Source: Torreya grandis (Eukaryota; Streptophyta; Pinopsida; Cupressales; Taxaceae). Taken from it: 64,000 bases of DNA. Location of the stretch: assembly GCA_037957365.1 (NCBI GenBank), contig JARHVA010000349.1, positions 3,581,001 through 3,645,000 of the forward strand, read 5' to 3'. Of this stretch, positions 47,698-60,328 are shown piece by piece (the stretch's first letter is position 1; each line of letters begins with the position of its first letter). The position numbers and the translations under genes are program-made. A model generated the notes under the pieces. The model was not told the DNA's origin. It searched no databases and worked only from the letters and a program-made list of their open reading frames with translations.

Positions 47698-49180
47698 GTG
47701 ACCAATGGGATCATAGATATAATGGATGTCACTATGGGTGGTAGTACCTCTGGGGATCTATCTAAGAATCTGGTGGTGGATAGTCCATCCAATGGATGGA
47801 AGAAGGCACTCATAGGTGAAAAGACGTGTCCATCGAAAGGCATGTCGAGCCTCCCTATTATCTCAGAGGGCAAGGCATTGAGTATCTCAAATGATATATT
47901 AGAGGAAATCATGGCATCCATGGACCTTACGCTGATAGGTGAGTTTTTTTTCTTTCCATCCTAATATCAAAATGGTTAGGAAATGGATTCTATCTAGGTG
48001 GAAAGTAAAAGGTAGTGTTTTGATCACTACCATGGCTAGAGGTCTATTTCTTTTTAGATTTATGAATAGGGAGGACATGATCACTACCCTGGCTAGAGGA
48101 CCCTACCTGTATAGACCACATTCTCTTGCCTTATGCTCATGGAAACTAGGATTTGATCCCAACTCAGACCTCGATAAGACTACTCTTGCTTGGGTAAGAT
48201 TGCCAGGGTTCCCTTTGGAATTCTGGGATGAATTTTTTTTCACAGCTATTGGCAATTCTATTGGTCAATATGTCACCTCAGATCATATAACCAGAATAAA
48301 TTCCAAATGTGTGTATGCTAGAGTTTGTGTAAATGTTGAAATAAATAAGACTCTCCCTACGACCATAGAGCTAAACTCTAAATATGGAACCTGGACTCAG
48401 CTAATTACTTATGAAAATGCTACCACTTTCTGCCAAATATGTAAGATGAAGGGACATCTAATGACACAATGCATAGTGAATCAAAAGGGGATGAAAGAGG
48501 ACTCTCAAAATGTAGAGGAAGATCAAGTGAACAACAAGCAAGAAATGGCAAATGATGTGGAAATTCTTGACAATACAGAAAAAGGAGAGGAGGGGAAGGG
48601 AAAGGAGGATATCCCTAGTAGTGAAGAAAAAGTTGTCCCAAAGGAAAATATAGTAATAGATAATAGTAATAATGCTACAAAAAATGGAGAGGAGGAGAAG
48701 AGAACACTAGTAATGAGGGAAAAGCTGCCCCAAAGGAGAATATAGTATTTGATGGTAGTAAGAAGGCCATATTTAACATAGTTAACATTTTAGAAAAATA
48801 GACTAATATGTCTAAGGAAGGGGCAGGAGGTAACCTTTTGCTAGAGGAAGTCAATGAAGATAAAAAAGTTCCAAGGGTTGGATATGAAGAAGTAACACCT
48901 AAAAATCACACTAAAAGAGTAGCAGAACCACAGTTAAACACAAACATTTTCCATGTTCTAGAAGTCAGAGACTAGTTAGGAAACTACTTAGCAACAAGGG
49001 TAGCAGGACAAAGTGGTAGTAATGAATAGGAGGAATGGGTTACCCCAAAGAAAAATATCTAAAAAGTAAGAAATATGTAGATGTTGGCACTAAGCCCAAA
49101 CAAGGGAGGCCAACCCTAAGAGAAATAAGACAAAGAGAGATTGCTAGGGAGCTTGCCAGTGGAAAACAAAAACACTAGAG
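47698..49180 (+). pseudogene. LINE-A ORF1: RNA-binding protein with DUF4283 and zinc knuckle
   Basis: ATG 47698 starts MTNGIIDIMDVTMGG. A frameshift lies in the T-run at about 47944-47952, after which the frame 47939-48745 continues. DUF4283 covers about 47960-48390 (WILSRWKVKGSVLITTMARG, LAWVRLPGFPLEFW, IGQYVTSDHIT). A CCHC knuckle CQICKMKGHLMTQC is intact near 48432-48475. An acidic Lys/Glu-rich region follows, and the frame can be traced through a further shift near 48715 (PKENIVFDGSKKAIFNIV, EEWVTPKKN) to about 49180. ORF1 would bind the element RNA and chaperone it. About 25 bp separate its end from ORF2. Confidence 0.85.
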
Positions 49181-49204
49181 TCCCAACCCCCCAAACTCTC
49201 TAAA

Positions 49205-52200
49205 TGAGAATATTTTCCTAAAATTTGAGGGGATTTAATAGTCCTTAAAAGTATTTTGAGGTTAAAAACTACATTTTAGATAATAAATTAGATGTTTTAT
49301 TACTCCAAGAAGTCAAGATGAATGAGGAGAATTTTGCAAAAATTGCTGACTATATATGGCCTAAGGTAGCTTTTTGTATTAGTCCTGCTAAAGGGGCTTC
49401 AAGAGGGATTATAACTATGTAGAATAGTGCTAAAATCCAATGATCTCTTATGGCCCATAATAAGCACTTCTTGATTATCAATTTTTCCATGAATTCCTTG
49501 AACTGGACGTTGGTCAATGTCTATGGACCGAATAATAGATCTCTAAGATAGAAATTATGGATAGACTTGAGCAGCTTTAGGAATAATCTTCAGAATACTA
49601 AATGGATGTTAGCCAAAGATTTCAACACTCCTTTATACCCTTTTGAAAAATAGGGTGGAATTATTGATTACTCAGACAGCATGTTCGACTTTGCTAAATT
49701 CATCAATGATTGGGGATTATTAGACATAGAGCTGTAGAACCAAAATTTTACTTGGACCAATAGAAGAAGAGGAGATAAAATGATTCAAGTTAAATTAGAT
49801 ATATTTTTGATATCAATCAACTAGAATGATTATCAGAATATGCAGGTGCAGACTTTACCTAGAACCATGTCTGACCACTGCCCGATTGTCCTCAATTAGA
49901 GGGAATAGGGACATCACAGACCTCCCCAATTCCATTTTGAAGCTATGTGGATTAAACACAAAGGTTTTAGACAAATGGTGGCTCAATGGTGGAATATTCC
50001 CATTCAAGGTACTCCCATGTTTAGAATAGTCAAGAAACTCTAGCACATTAAACAAAAAGTTTATGGCTGGAATAGATACAGCTTTGGGCAGGTCTTCCAG
50101 CAAAAGAAAAACATAATGGGAAAATGCAAGGCTATACAACAACTAATAGATCAAGGGGATGACTCTAAGGACACCTTATAAGAAGAGAATATCCTATCTT
50201 TAGAATGGAACAATATTATGGAAAGAGAAGAGGTTTTCTAGAAACAATAATCCCGTGTTCAGTGGCTTAAGGAGGGGGATAGGAACACTAATTTTTTTCA
50301 TCTCTCAGCTATGAAACATAGGAAAGCCAACTCAATAACTAATATTGTCATGGATAATGGTGACATTATTACTAAGGATAATGAAATAGGGGAGCAAGCT
50401 AGGGCATTCTTTTAGAACCTGCTTATGGAAGAAAACAATAATGATAGAATTGATAGATCTATGAATCAATTCATTGATAAAATCCCTTGTTTGATAATAG
50501 AAGAAGATAATATAGAAATGTTAAAGCCTATATCTGAGGAAGAAGTCCATGTGGTTTTATTCTCCATGGGTGATTTTAAAGCCTCAGGTCCTGATGGCTT
50601 TCCTCTTATATTCTTTCAAGAATATTAGGAGATTGTAGGAGCAGATCTCATAGCTATCGTTCGTGATTTTTTTAGATCTAGAAAACTTTTGAAACAAGTT
50701 AATAATAACTTTCATCATACTTGGTCATAAAAAATATCAACCTTAACACCTTGCTAATTTTAGGCCCATTAGTTTATGCAACACTGTGTATAAGATATGT
50801 ACTAAACTGCTGGTCATGAGGATTCAACCCTTGCTTGACAAAATTATTTCTCTTGCTCAAAAAGGTTTCATCCTGGGCAGACAGATTCTTGATGCTGTGA
50901 TCACCACACATGAGACTATTCAATCCATGGATAAGAGTATAATTCCTAGGATGGCCCTCAAGCTTGACATTTCTAAAGCCTATGATAGAGTCTCATGGAC
51001 TTTTCTATTCCAAGTTATCAAAAAATTTGGGTTTAATGATAAATTGTCTTACTTATTATGGAGTGCGGTCTCTTCTGCTAAATTTTTAGTGCTAGTTAAT
51101 GGTGTTCTTAGAGGGTTTTTCTCATCCTCAAGAGGAATTCATCAGGGAGCTCCTCTCTCCCCATACCTATTCATCATTATGGCTGAGGCACTAGGAAGAT
51201 ACATATAAGCTGATATATTCTCAAAAAAGCTAGTAGGCATCAAACCTGCCTCTTCCCTTCATCGTATGGTTATGCAATAATTTGTAGATGATACCATCTT
51301 ATTTGGCATCTCATCCATGATTGAAGCTAGAAGATGGAAGAATATATTAAATGATTATGCCAAAGACTCAGGACAAAGCATAAATTTCCAGAAAAGCAAT
51401 GTGTACTTCTTCAACACTTCTAATGAACTTAGACATATAATCATTGATATATTAGACTGTGTTGAAGCTAGCCTACCAACTGCCTACCTTGGTCTCCCAC
51501 TCTTGGTCAAAGAGGTATCTTCAGGTTTTTTGGAATGGTATTATGGAAAGAACATAGAGGAAACTTCTTGGGTGGAAGGGGAAACTACTCAATAGTGCTG
51601 GCAAGCTGCAACTTCTTTGGGAATCATTGCAAGGTATTCCTACCTACTTCATGTCTCTTTTTAAAATTCCTACGTATTTTGATGAAAAGTTGGAACAGAT
51701 CCAAAGGAAATTTTTATGAATGGGAGTGGAAGACAAATAGAGAATGTCTTTAGTCAGATGGGAAAAAGTGTGTCTCCCAAAATCTCATGGTGGACTTAAT
51801 ATAAGATCCATCAGGAACATGAATAAAGCCCTTCTCTCAAAAGTTAGTTGGAACTTGATCTATAACAACAGTGAGTGGGGGGAAATAATGTATGCCAAAT
51901 ACATGCATATCATTGATGATTCCAACTTTCTTCAATAGGCAGGATTACCCCAGGGGTCTATGATATGGAATAAAATGCTAAAAAGTAGAAGCCTTCTCAA
52001 ACAGGGAATTAGGTAGAAGCTTAGAAATGGCTAGCAAATTAAATTTTGGGAGGATACCTAGTTAAGGAACAAGGCTCTCATCTCTCAAGGAAACTATGGA
52101 GAAATTGCTGACTTGACTACCTAGTTCTTTGGAGATAGGGTCAGTGATTATATGGAAAACAACAGTGGGATAAGAAGCTAGAAAAACCTTTTAGATTGTT

Positions 52201-53426
52201 GTGTGCATAGGCTTGAGCTTCTCCCCAAAATCTAGGAGATCCAGCAATGTGTTTAAGAGATCAAAATCCTGCTCTTCCCTCGGAAGGATGAACAATACTG
52301 GTGGCTATATAAGAATGGATCATTCTCTATCAAATCTGCCTACCATCTGCTTACTCTTGAAGCTCAGAATAAGGAGGTATGGAAAAAGGTTTGGAATCAT
52401 AAACTTATTCCAAAGATTAACTTGTTTTGGTGGGCTGCTGCCCATAACAAAATCCTTACTCAGGACAACCTACAAAAGAGAGGGTTTACTTTTGTAAACA
52501 GATGTTTTCTGTGTGGTTCAAAAGAGGAATTAGTTTCACACCTATTTATCCACTATGAGTTTGCTTGATATTTATGGGGCAAAATACTTAACAACTTTGG
52601 TATTGAATGGGTCTGCAATTCTAACCTTAAATAAGTAATTATCAGTTAGAACTCAACCTTCACACATCCCTAAATTAAGGAATTATGGAAGCAAGCTCTA
52701 CCATGTTTAAGTTGGACATTATGGAAAGATCACAATCATAGAATTTTTAGGGACACTACTAGAAATGCTTCTCAGGAATTTAACTCCTTTGTTAGGACCA
52801 TCTTGGAAAGTGTTACAATAGCTCATATTAGTGTTGCAGAGAAACACCTATCTCAATTTGAAATACAAATTGCAGCCAAATGGAAGGTTTTAAACCTTAT
52901 CCTTGGGCATGATAATTCCAAAATTCTACAGAGACTTCATATTAAATGGATACCACCTAAACCCAATTAGATGAAACTCAACTTTGATGGGGCATCTAAG
53001 TTGAGTGGTAAAGCTAGTGGAAGAGGAATTATAAGGAATGAAAAAGGATGGATGTCTACTATCTATGCTGGTGGAATTGGTTGCCAGAGCAATAACTATG
53101 CTAAAGCTATGGGGATTAAAGTTAGCTATATCCCTAGGAATAAGAAATTTAAATATTCAAGGAGATTCTAAGATGGTCATAGATGTTGTTAATAAAGCAT
53201 CTAACATTGGAATCTAGCTAAAAGACATCATTATTGATATCCAATTTATTTTACAAAAGTTTTTTGAAGTTGAGATACCCATACCTACTAAGAAGGCAAC
53301 ATGGTCACTAATGCTTGTGCCAACCTTGGTCAACAATTCTTAGGATGGAGGGTATGGTGACAAGATGCTCATATTCCCCTAAACATTAGAGAGATCATTT
53401 AGAAGGAGATGATGGATCAAGAATGA
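49205..53426 (+). pseudogene. LINE-A ORF2: endonuclease, reverse transcriptase, zf-RVT, RNase H
   Basis: ATG 49205 (MRIFS-stop-NLRGFNSP). The APE-type endonuclease shows LLLQEVKM (Glu), LVNVYGPN, LAKDFNTP and SDHCPIV (His), about 49205-49900. RT shows FKASGPDGFPL (about 50580), QKGFILGRQILD, ALKLDISKAYDRVSW (catalytic Asp, about 50960), IHQGAPLSPYLF (about 51140) and FVDDTILFG (about 51280, DD intact). zf-RVT lies near 52380-52560 (KINLFWWAAAHNKILT, CFLCGSKEELVSHL). RNase H starts at 52971 (LNFDGASK), shifts frame near 53115 and continues NIQGDSKMVID; its Glu is Lys in SNNYAKAMGI. It ends KEMMDQE-TGA at 53424. It would nick the target and copy the RNA. More than 20 stops, mostly TAG. Confidence 0.9.
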
Positions 53427-55138
53427 TGTACATTGATGACAAAGATATCTTTAAAAGGTGGTCCATGTGGAGAAGGCCATCAGGGATCTCAGAAAATGAT
53501 AACCTTAGTACTTCCTTGATTATCATTATTAATTCCTTGTATCATAAGGGGGAGGTGCGAGAGTCACATCATGAAAACCAAGGGGAAATTATTTTCAAGC
53601 ATGGGAGTAGACATCACCGTGACACGGCATTTCATAAAATGAGCCTTCACATCTACATTTAGTGCAAACGAAAGTGAGAGCTAGCTATTTGTTCGAAGCT
53701 CAAGGCAAAAATTGGGAATTTCATCGGCTGGGTCTACAATCACAGAATGGGGGGAGACTGTATTTGAATTGAACCTATATCCTACTGTGAATTTAAAGAC
53801 AACCCATTAGTCTAGCATTATTGTAAAGGAGGAAGTATCATCCCATATTTGGAAAGGCTGAATGGTTATGATGAAAAATTGTTTGAAGTAGTTCATGAGG
53901 TCTTGGTTGAATAGGTGGGTCACTTTGGGTGGTATTAGCTTTGAAATCTCTAAAAAGGTGATTTTTATGGCCACGAGAATGACCATACAGGGTTTAAAGC
54001 TCCAAAGGAAAACCAAAATCATGGATTTAGCTAGTCACAAACTATTTCTAGGTGAAGGAGAGGAACTCATCTTGTATCAAGGAGGGTTCAAATGTGCCAA
54101 ACTTCTAAAACCATGGGATGGAGTCTGCTACATTCTCATGAAATACTTCACTCTCGAGGGACATTATACCAGGTTTTATAACTACCACCTTCCTTTGTTA
54201 AATCATTTTAGATGTAATGCTATTATCACTTTTCCTTTCTACCTACTTTCCTCATTGGAACACTCTATCCTAAGGGTGAGAGCCAAAATGGCCAAGAAGC
54301 CAAACATAAAACCTATTCCCCTTCACCAGGGGCTTATTTTTAGTCTCTACAATTTTCACCATGCCCTTGAGCCAAACAGGATTATCAGAGGTGTTAATGA
54401 AGACATTCCCTCAAACCCAGTGTCTAGCGATGTAATTGATGAATCATGGGTTTCCCCTACTCCTACCAAAACCAATGATGCCCCTTTCTCCACCCCTATT
54501 AAGACACCTGCTAATACCCATAGCTCCCTTGTGAGTAAAAAGGGAAAGAAGAGGAAAGTTGATGGAGAAGAAGAAAATTTTGAAGAGAATACGGAAGGGA
54601 CCCACATAAATCTAGGTAGAGCCACAAGGGGCCAAGGTGGCAAACCTCACAAGCCTTCCAAAATAAGTAGGAAGGTTTCCCTTTTGGAGTGCGTAGGTCA
54701 GGGAGGATCATTGGCAAACCAGCCTTGAAGGCTAGGCTGGTTGACTATTTGAAAAGTGCTTCAGACGAAGCAACCCAGGATGAAGAGTTTGAAGAGCTAG
54801 AAATCCATGAAATTTTAGAGGACATGGCAAGGAAATAGGCTTCTTGGGTTTTTGAGGTCACTGAAGAGCAGGGTGTTGATTCTATGGGAATTGCTGACAA
54901 TAAGGGGAAGATGCACATCGAGGAAGCTAATGAGGGTACAGAGAATGAGAATGATTGGAAAACTAAAATTTAGGCCTTGAAGGACCGAATTCAAATGCTG
55001 GAAAATATCTTCTCCAAAGGCCTTTGAAACATAATTTTGCTGAATATGTCTATGTTGGAAGTGGTGGGTAATCCTAGGAATGCTGATAATGTAGAGAATG
55101 AGAAACTTAAGGATCTTGTTACTTTTATAGTTATGTAG
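53423..55138 (+). pseudogene. LINE-A third ORF: unknown nuclear-type protein
   Basis: The ATG at 53423 overlaps the ORF2 stop (ATGA). Frame 2 runs MMYIDDKDIFKRWSMWRRPS to VHEVLVE near 53910 with stops at about 53660, 53675, 53768 and 53813; a shift leads into the open frame ending at 54728 (LGGISFEISKKVIFMATRM, PWDGVCYILMKYFTLEGHY, LPLLNHFRCNAIITFPFYLL). A basic nuclear signal SKKGKKRKVDG lies at about 54535-54567. A last shift near 54690 opens an acidic, helix-rich tail (LVDYLKSASDEATQDEEFEE, DRIQMLENIFSKG) to the stop at 55136. In total it is about 570 codons. It lies inside the LINE target duplications. I recall similar proteins as hypothetical conifer genes but cannot verify that; no enzyme motif is visible. 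Confidence 0.72.
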
Positions 55139-55298
55139 TTTAGACCTTTTTGACTCTGGTCTTTTTGTTGTTTTTGTTTTGCTTCTAACTATGTTTCTCA
55201 GCTGGGCCGTTGTTCCTTTGCTGGCAGCTTTTGCTTGCCTACCTTCTTGTCTTTTTTGACTGTATAGGGTTTGGCCCCTAATTTTCCACCTTAATCAA
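55139..55298 (+). other. LINE-A 3' untranslated end
   Basis: A short T/G-rich stretch (GTTGTTTTTGTTTTGC) and a final CCACCTTAATCAAA before the target duplication. There is no long poly(A); the short A-run merges with the duplication AACAAAACATTT. Confidence 0.65.
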
Positions 55299-55310
55299 AA
55301 CAAAACATTT
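55299..55310. other. LINE target-site duplication, right copy (12 bp)
   Basis: AACAAAACATTT is identical to 47586-47597. After it the interrupted LTR element resumes at its primer site. Confidence 0.8.
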
Positions 55311-55321
55311 GGTGAACCCAA
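55310..55321 (+). other. Primer-binding site of the 46389-62111 element (TGGTGAACCCAA)
   Basis: Joining the sequence across the LINE puts TTTGGTGAACCC directly after the LTR end. TGGTGAACCC also occurs at 23274-23283. The site starts TGG as required by the tRNA CCA end, but the tRNA was not identified. Confidence 0.7.
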
Positions 55322-56030
55322 CTTACTTCAAATTTTGCATAAAAACCCTAAAAACCCTAGGGTAAATTATTTTTGATTTTTTCCATAATTTCTTAATTTT
55401 TCTTGTATTTAAAAAATCATAAATCTAAAAATTGATTACAAAATTATCATATATTTTGTTAAAACCCTAGTTTGCATATACTAGGTCCTATTTGCATACA
55501 AACATATTCCAAACACTAGGAATAATATATTGCTAATTTTTGAATTTTTTTATGATTTTTCATAAAATTTTCAAGAAAAATTCTAAAAAATTTATATAAA
55601 TTAATAGAAAATTCTTAAAATTATTATACTAATTTTAAAAATTCATTCAATAATCCCTAGTTTCATTAACTAGCTCCTAATTATTTTCTATTACTTTTCC
55701 AATCATTTTTTGAATTTTTAGTTGCATATCAAACTCAAAAAATCAATTTTAAATTCAAAAATTCATAGTATTTTGCATAAATATTTTTGAAAAATATTTA
55801 TTTTCATATACTAGCACCTATTTTCTTCTTTCAATATCACCTTACATCCATAATTAAATTGCAAAAAAGTTGTTTATTTATTTATAAACTTTTCTTACAT
55901 TTCATGCAAATAATAAGGAAACCTTAATGGGTCTTATCATGTACGTGAATGATGAAGTCTATCTTATGTTAGTACAAAGCTTCATTCTTTGAATTTCATG
56001 ATTATTTTTCATTATATGGGATGATTCTAA
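55322..56030 (+). other. Untranslated leader of the LTR element
   Basis: Very AT-rich; begins with AAACCCTA repeats (AAAACCCTAAAAACCCTAGGG, 55342-55362) that resemble plant telomere-type sequence but number only two or three units. No coding frame. Confidence 0.5.
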
Positions 56031-58140
56031 GCAATTTATTCTTAAACATGTTAATACATCTTTTGCATCACCTCCCTTAAATCCTCTACCCCATGTCGAG
56101 TCATGTTGCATGGCACATTTTTCTCTTCCCTAGATCACTACTTATAGCCAAAGATCCCAACTGACACCCTTTGTCCCTCCACCACCTCGACCCATTGATT
56201 ATCTTTACTCTCCTCTCATAACTACTACTCCTCTTATATGAATAGTAAATAATGTAGTTAGAGCTATTACTTGATGTATCACCATGCCCCCTCCACCTAC
56301 TTAGGAGCCCTGTCACCTTGGTATTCTAACCCATCCCCGTCCCAACCTACCTACATAGGTAGATTTAAATAAGACATATGACATTGTTAATTAGATGAGA
56401 AACACTCTAACTAAGATTTATATATTAGAACTACTTCAGAAGGCTAATGTATTCAAGGAAATTATTCATCAGGTACCCACTCATACTTCTATGCCTATTA
56501 ATTTGAAACCTTTTTATTTTGGATCTATGGTCAACACTTTAAAAACTATATAAGATGTAATTTATTTTGATAATGAAGACATGCCTTCTCAAATATTTAT
56601 TGATAAATTTTTTTCACTATTCATACAAATACAAGTCAAAACTAGTGCAGTAAAGAGAGTTCTTGTTGATAGTGGTTCTAAACTAAATATATGTAATATC
56701 ACATTCTTATAGACCATGGGTGTAGATTTGGAATCAATTCAAAAATCATGTAATAACATTCAAGGGTTTGATGATATACCATGATAGATATTGGGCACTA
56801 TTACTTTAGATATCATGGTAGGATCAAAAACCCTCCCTACACAATTCCAAGTCATTTCAGGTCCTCTCCACTATAATCTTTTACTTGGATGACCCTAGAT
56901 ACATATTATGGGGGTCATTCCTTCCAATCTCCATCGATGTATTAATTTTCTCCATGAGGGATATCTATACACATGCCCAATAGATAACCATCCATTCAGA
57001 TATTATCTAACTACAAAGTCATCTTCAACTATTTCACCAGATGGGACACCATATCTCATAGTACAACCACCACCTCATAGCATTTCTCTTGATTAGATAC
57101 ATATATATAAGGTTGGAGAGACTATAACTTCTTGTAATACTCCACTTGAAGTTACACCATTAACATTAGCTATTCCACCAGTCATAATAACATTAGCCAT
57201 TTTAGCTACTTCATTGGTCACAATTTTGACACCTATTACACATCCACCATCACTGATGATAGTACCAATAGTTCTAGTTGATTCCATAGTTACTCCACCA
57301 ATTACAAATACCTTCATAATATCACCATCTTCTACTACTATAGATGATGAGAATATTATATCATAGTTACCCCTTATGGTATATTCTGAGTTACCATAAG
57401 TACATGATGTTGATATAGATTCACAAGCTTATTCAAATGATGATATGAAATCCACACTCATAGATGACTATTTGTGTAGATTGAGATTTACACTAGTTGG
57501 CCTAGGAGAGTAATGAGATTAATATAGATCTCTCATACCACATCCTAAAACACTTTTAGCATCTCATACTACACTCATAGGATATACTGCACACTCATGG
57601 CCATAATCAGACCACTTGGCACATATAAATCACATGGTTATCTCTATGGATATAGAGCTAGTTACAAAGATTCAAGTAGGTATTGCACAGAATCAACCAA
57701 AATTTATGTTATAGATATTACTTGATCATGGATTGATCAAATTACCTATATTATGACATAGATATATCAATAGAATTGTCACATTAGGATGGTCACCCAT
57801 TTTTTACTTTTCATAATATTACAGGCCATGATACAAAATCATGTATAAATTTAAGATAGAGATTAGATAAACTACAAGATCAAGGCATTATTTAGATTAT
57901 ATAACCATTAACAACACCAGATCCACCACTTCCACTGAAGTCATCTACTAGTAAGACTAAATATCCTAAAGCAGAGTCAACATCTCCACCACTAGAGCAA
58001 CCTTCAATTCACATTCGACATGATGCCACCAAACACAACATTTGAAGCAAATGATGATACTTATGATGATGATATTAAGTCATTTTATGATGGCCATGAC
58101 CCTTTCCTCCATTTCCATCCCTAGTAGGCTCCATCCTTAG
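56030..58140 (+). pseudogene. Gag-protease relic of the LTR element (gypsy type)
   Basis: A proline-rich gag end or linker (about 56060-56340) leads to the protease at about 56640-56990: RVLVDSGSKLNICNITFL with the catalytic Asp kept, then IQGFDDIP, YNLLLG-P-IHIMGVIPSNLH and FLHEGYLYTCP. Stops fall at expected Arg, Gln and Trp codons (two at about 56782, then 56890 and 56896). A Thr/Ile/Pro-rich region (about 57120-57350, VTPLTLAIPP-like repeats) and an acidic tail (NDDTYDDDIKSFYDGHDPF near 58045-58100) follow. RT and integrase are not found, so the element depended on other elements in trans. Confidence 0.7.
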
Positions 58141-58279
58141 ATCCTTTCCCTGCACCATCCTAGTCTTTTATTTTATCATGTACATATTACTTTACCTGCA
58201 TACTTGTACATAGTTTATTTTTAGCATTAATTATATATAATCTCTTCTACTTGATAGTACATAGTTTATAAAAAATACA

Positions 58280-58280
<1 letters not shown>

Positions 58281-58322
<42 letters not shown>
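58281..58322. repeat. (TA)n(CA)n microsatellite
   Basis: About nine TA units followed by about twelve CA units without interruption. Likely variable in length among individuals. Confidence 0.95.
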
Positions 58323-59258
58323 AAAATAATACAAAAATTCAAAAATACCAAAAATATTTTGATTGTATGCATCATACATGCTTCACATACTAGTACCATT
58401 CTAGGACTTACATTTGTTGTTTCATGCTATTGTTTGTCAATTATTGACATTACCATACTTCACTTGATCTTATTTGAGTGTGTGCAATGACATTCAGCTA
58501 CTTAATTGCTTCACCATTGAGGGGGCATTCCTACTTCTACATTTGAGACATACATCAATATACATACCCATTAGGGGCATCTTATACATGGCTACACCAT
58601 CCAGGTTATGTCATTCCTATACTACACACTCTAAGTTATCATGATGATGTCCATTACTTACTAGATTACACATGTTACTATATCGACATTTCACTAGTAT
58701 CTAGAACTTGTGTATCTCTTTAGCATATACCTAGTCTTATACTAAACATGTCTTGCATAATTTCACTCTTGATTTGATTAGTTAGATGTGATTGCAACTT
58801 TATAATTTTTTTCATGCTTTCCTTTCTTGTTGTACATAACTAGATGTGATTGCATTTCCAATTGTAGTTTTGTTCTTTATGTGTGCCTTAGGACATCTAC
58901 CAATGTCTTTTACTTCTATTCATGTGCATGTACCTTTGGACATTTAGGAATGTCCCTTGATTGTACTCTTATATGTGCCTATTGCCCTCATGCTAATAAT
59001 TATTGGTTTCAAATTATATGTGTATGTGGAACTTGAACATGCCTTCTATGTTTGATTTCTAGTTTGAGTGACATGTGCCCATGTCCCTTGTTTGCATGGC
59101 CCCTTGGTCAACATGGTATGCTTCTTTCTTCTTACTTATTGCTCCATATGCTTGTTTACTTGATTTATTTTTTGATTGTTGAAATTCCATGATCCACATC
59201 ATGCATTTTCCTTTCTTTCTTGGATGCCATGATGGACATCATGCTTCATCCCTCCTTG

Positions 59259-59297
59259 ACAACTAACAACTAAAAACTAACAACTAACAACTAAACA
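59259..59297. repeat. Short AACTAACA minisatellite
   Basis: ACAACTAACAACTAAAAACT followed by AACAACTAACAACTAAAC: about five imperfect copies of a 7-8 base unit. Confidence 0.85.
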
Positions 59298-60328
59298 TTT
59301 CAAATTCTAGTTTAGTACATTGCACATGATTTTACATTATTATATCTATCTAAGCATACCCCTATTGATCTAATAATATCTCAATACAAACAGTGCTATA
59401 TCTAAAGATATCTTGTTAAATTTCATTACTATATCATGTATCTACATAACATAACACACTTACAAGACTCTTTTCTTCTGATGGTAGTCATTGCAGATTC
59501 ATCATTCCTACCCTCAGAAGAGGGGGAAACAAACAAGGGTTTTTTCATAGAGATCAAATCTCCTAATAGTCAAAATAACAACATTAAAATCACTAGTTTA
59601 GAATCTAGAGGTCAAACCAGTCAGAATAGAATAGAAAAATAGTGAAAATTCTAGATCAAGAGCTAGATTCAACATAAGATAATAACACCAAAAATGGATA
59701 GTATTACCAAATAAAGAGGTGTCCTCATTTTGGTACTCTTGTCTAGGTAGAAAAATACCCAAGTTTTCTAGTAATAGGCAAAATTTTTAGCTCAACTATA
59801 GTTTTTGCACATCCAAATCAGTCAAAATCAGTAGTTTCAGTATAGTTTTCTCAAGAAATTTAGTTATAAGGGGATATCATGCATGAAATGATGACTCTCA
59901 CTTCTAGTTATAGATTAAGTAGTTGAAATAACTTCCAAATTAGAATCCATGTTTTAGACACTAGTGATTGGGGGCAATGTGTATGGCATATTGGTCTTCT
60001 TATTTTTTGAGTTCAATTTATTACCCAAGCATTCTTAGTAGTTGTTTGCCTTAATCCATTTGTAGGTGGTTGGAATAATTTCTCAAGTTGATATTTATTA
60101 TAAGTTTAGCTTTATGAGTACCTAATTTAGTTTTTACATAAGCATATTGCATCAGTTTTAGAGTGGCTTTCATATAAGCCTAACCTCCATCTTTAAAAAT
60201 GGCCAAAAGTGGCCTAGTTTCTAGCATACATATGGCTATCCATGCCACATTGTCAGAATTTCAAATCATCCATGGCCTCCATGACCCATTTCATATGAAA
60301 TACATTCTATATTGGTATCACTTCATAG

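Larger units (their letters stand above)
47598..55298 (+). mobile_element. LINE-A: 7.7-kb L1-type LINE with an apparent third ORF
   Basis: Bounded by a 12-bp target duplication, it holds a tandem 5' repeat, ORF1 (DUF4283 and zinc knuckle), ORF2 (endonuclease, RT, zf-RVT, RNase H), a further frame (53423-55138) and a short 3' end finishing TTAATCAAA. It is intact in length, unlike most LINE copies, which are 5'-truncated. Damage is moderate: one or two frameshifts per ORF and scattered stops, mainly TAG. It is nested in the LTR element and so is younger than it. Confidence 0.88.

Noticed and set aside
54356..54717. Minus-strand frames opposite the LINE third ORF
   Set aside because: They are shadows of the plus-strand frame, whose domains and continuity are better supported.
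55342..55362. AAACCCTA units as an interstitial telomere repeat
   Set aside because: Only two or three imperfect units, right behind a primer site; too short to call.
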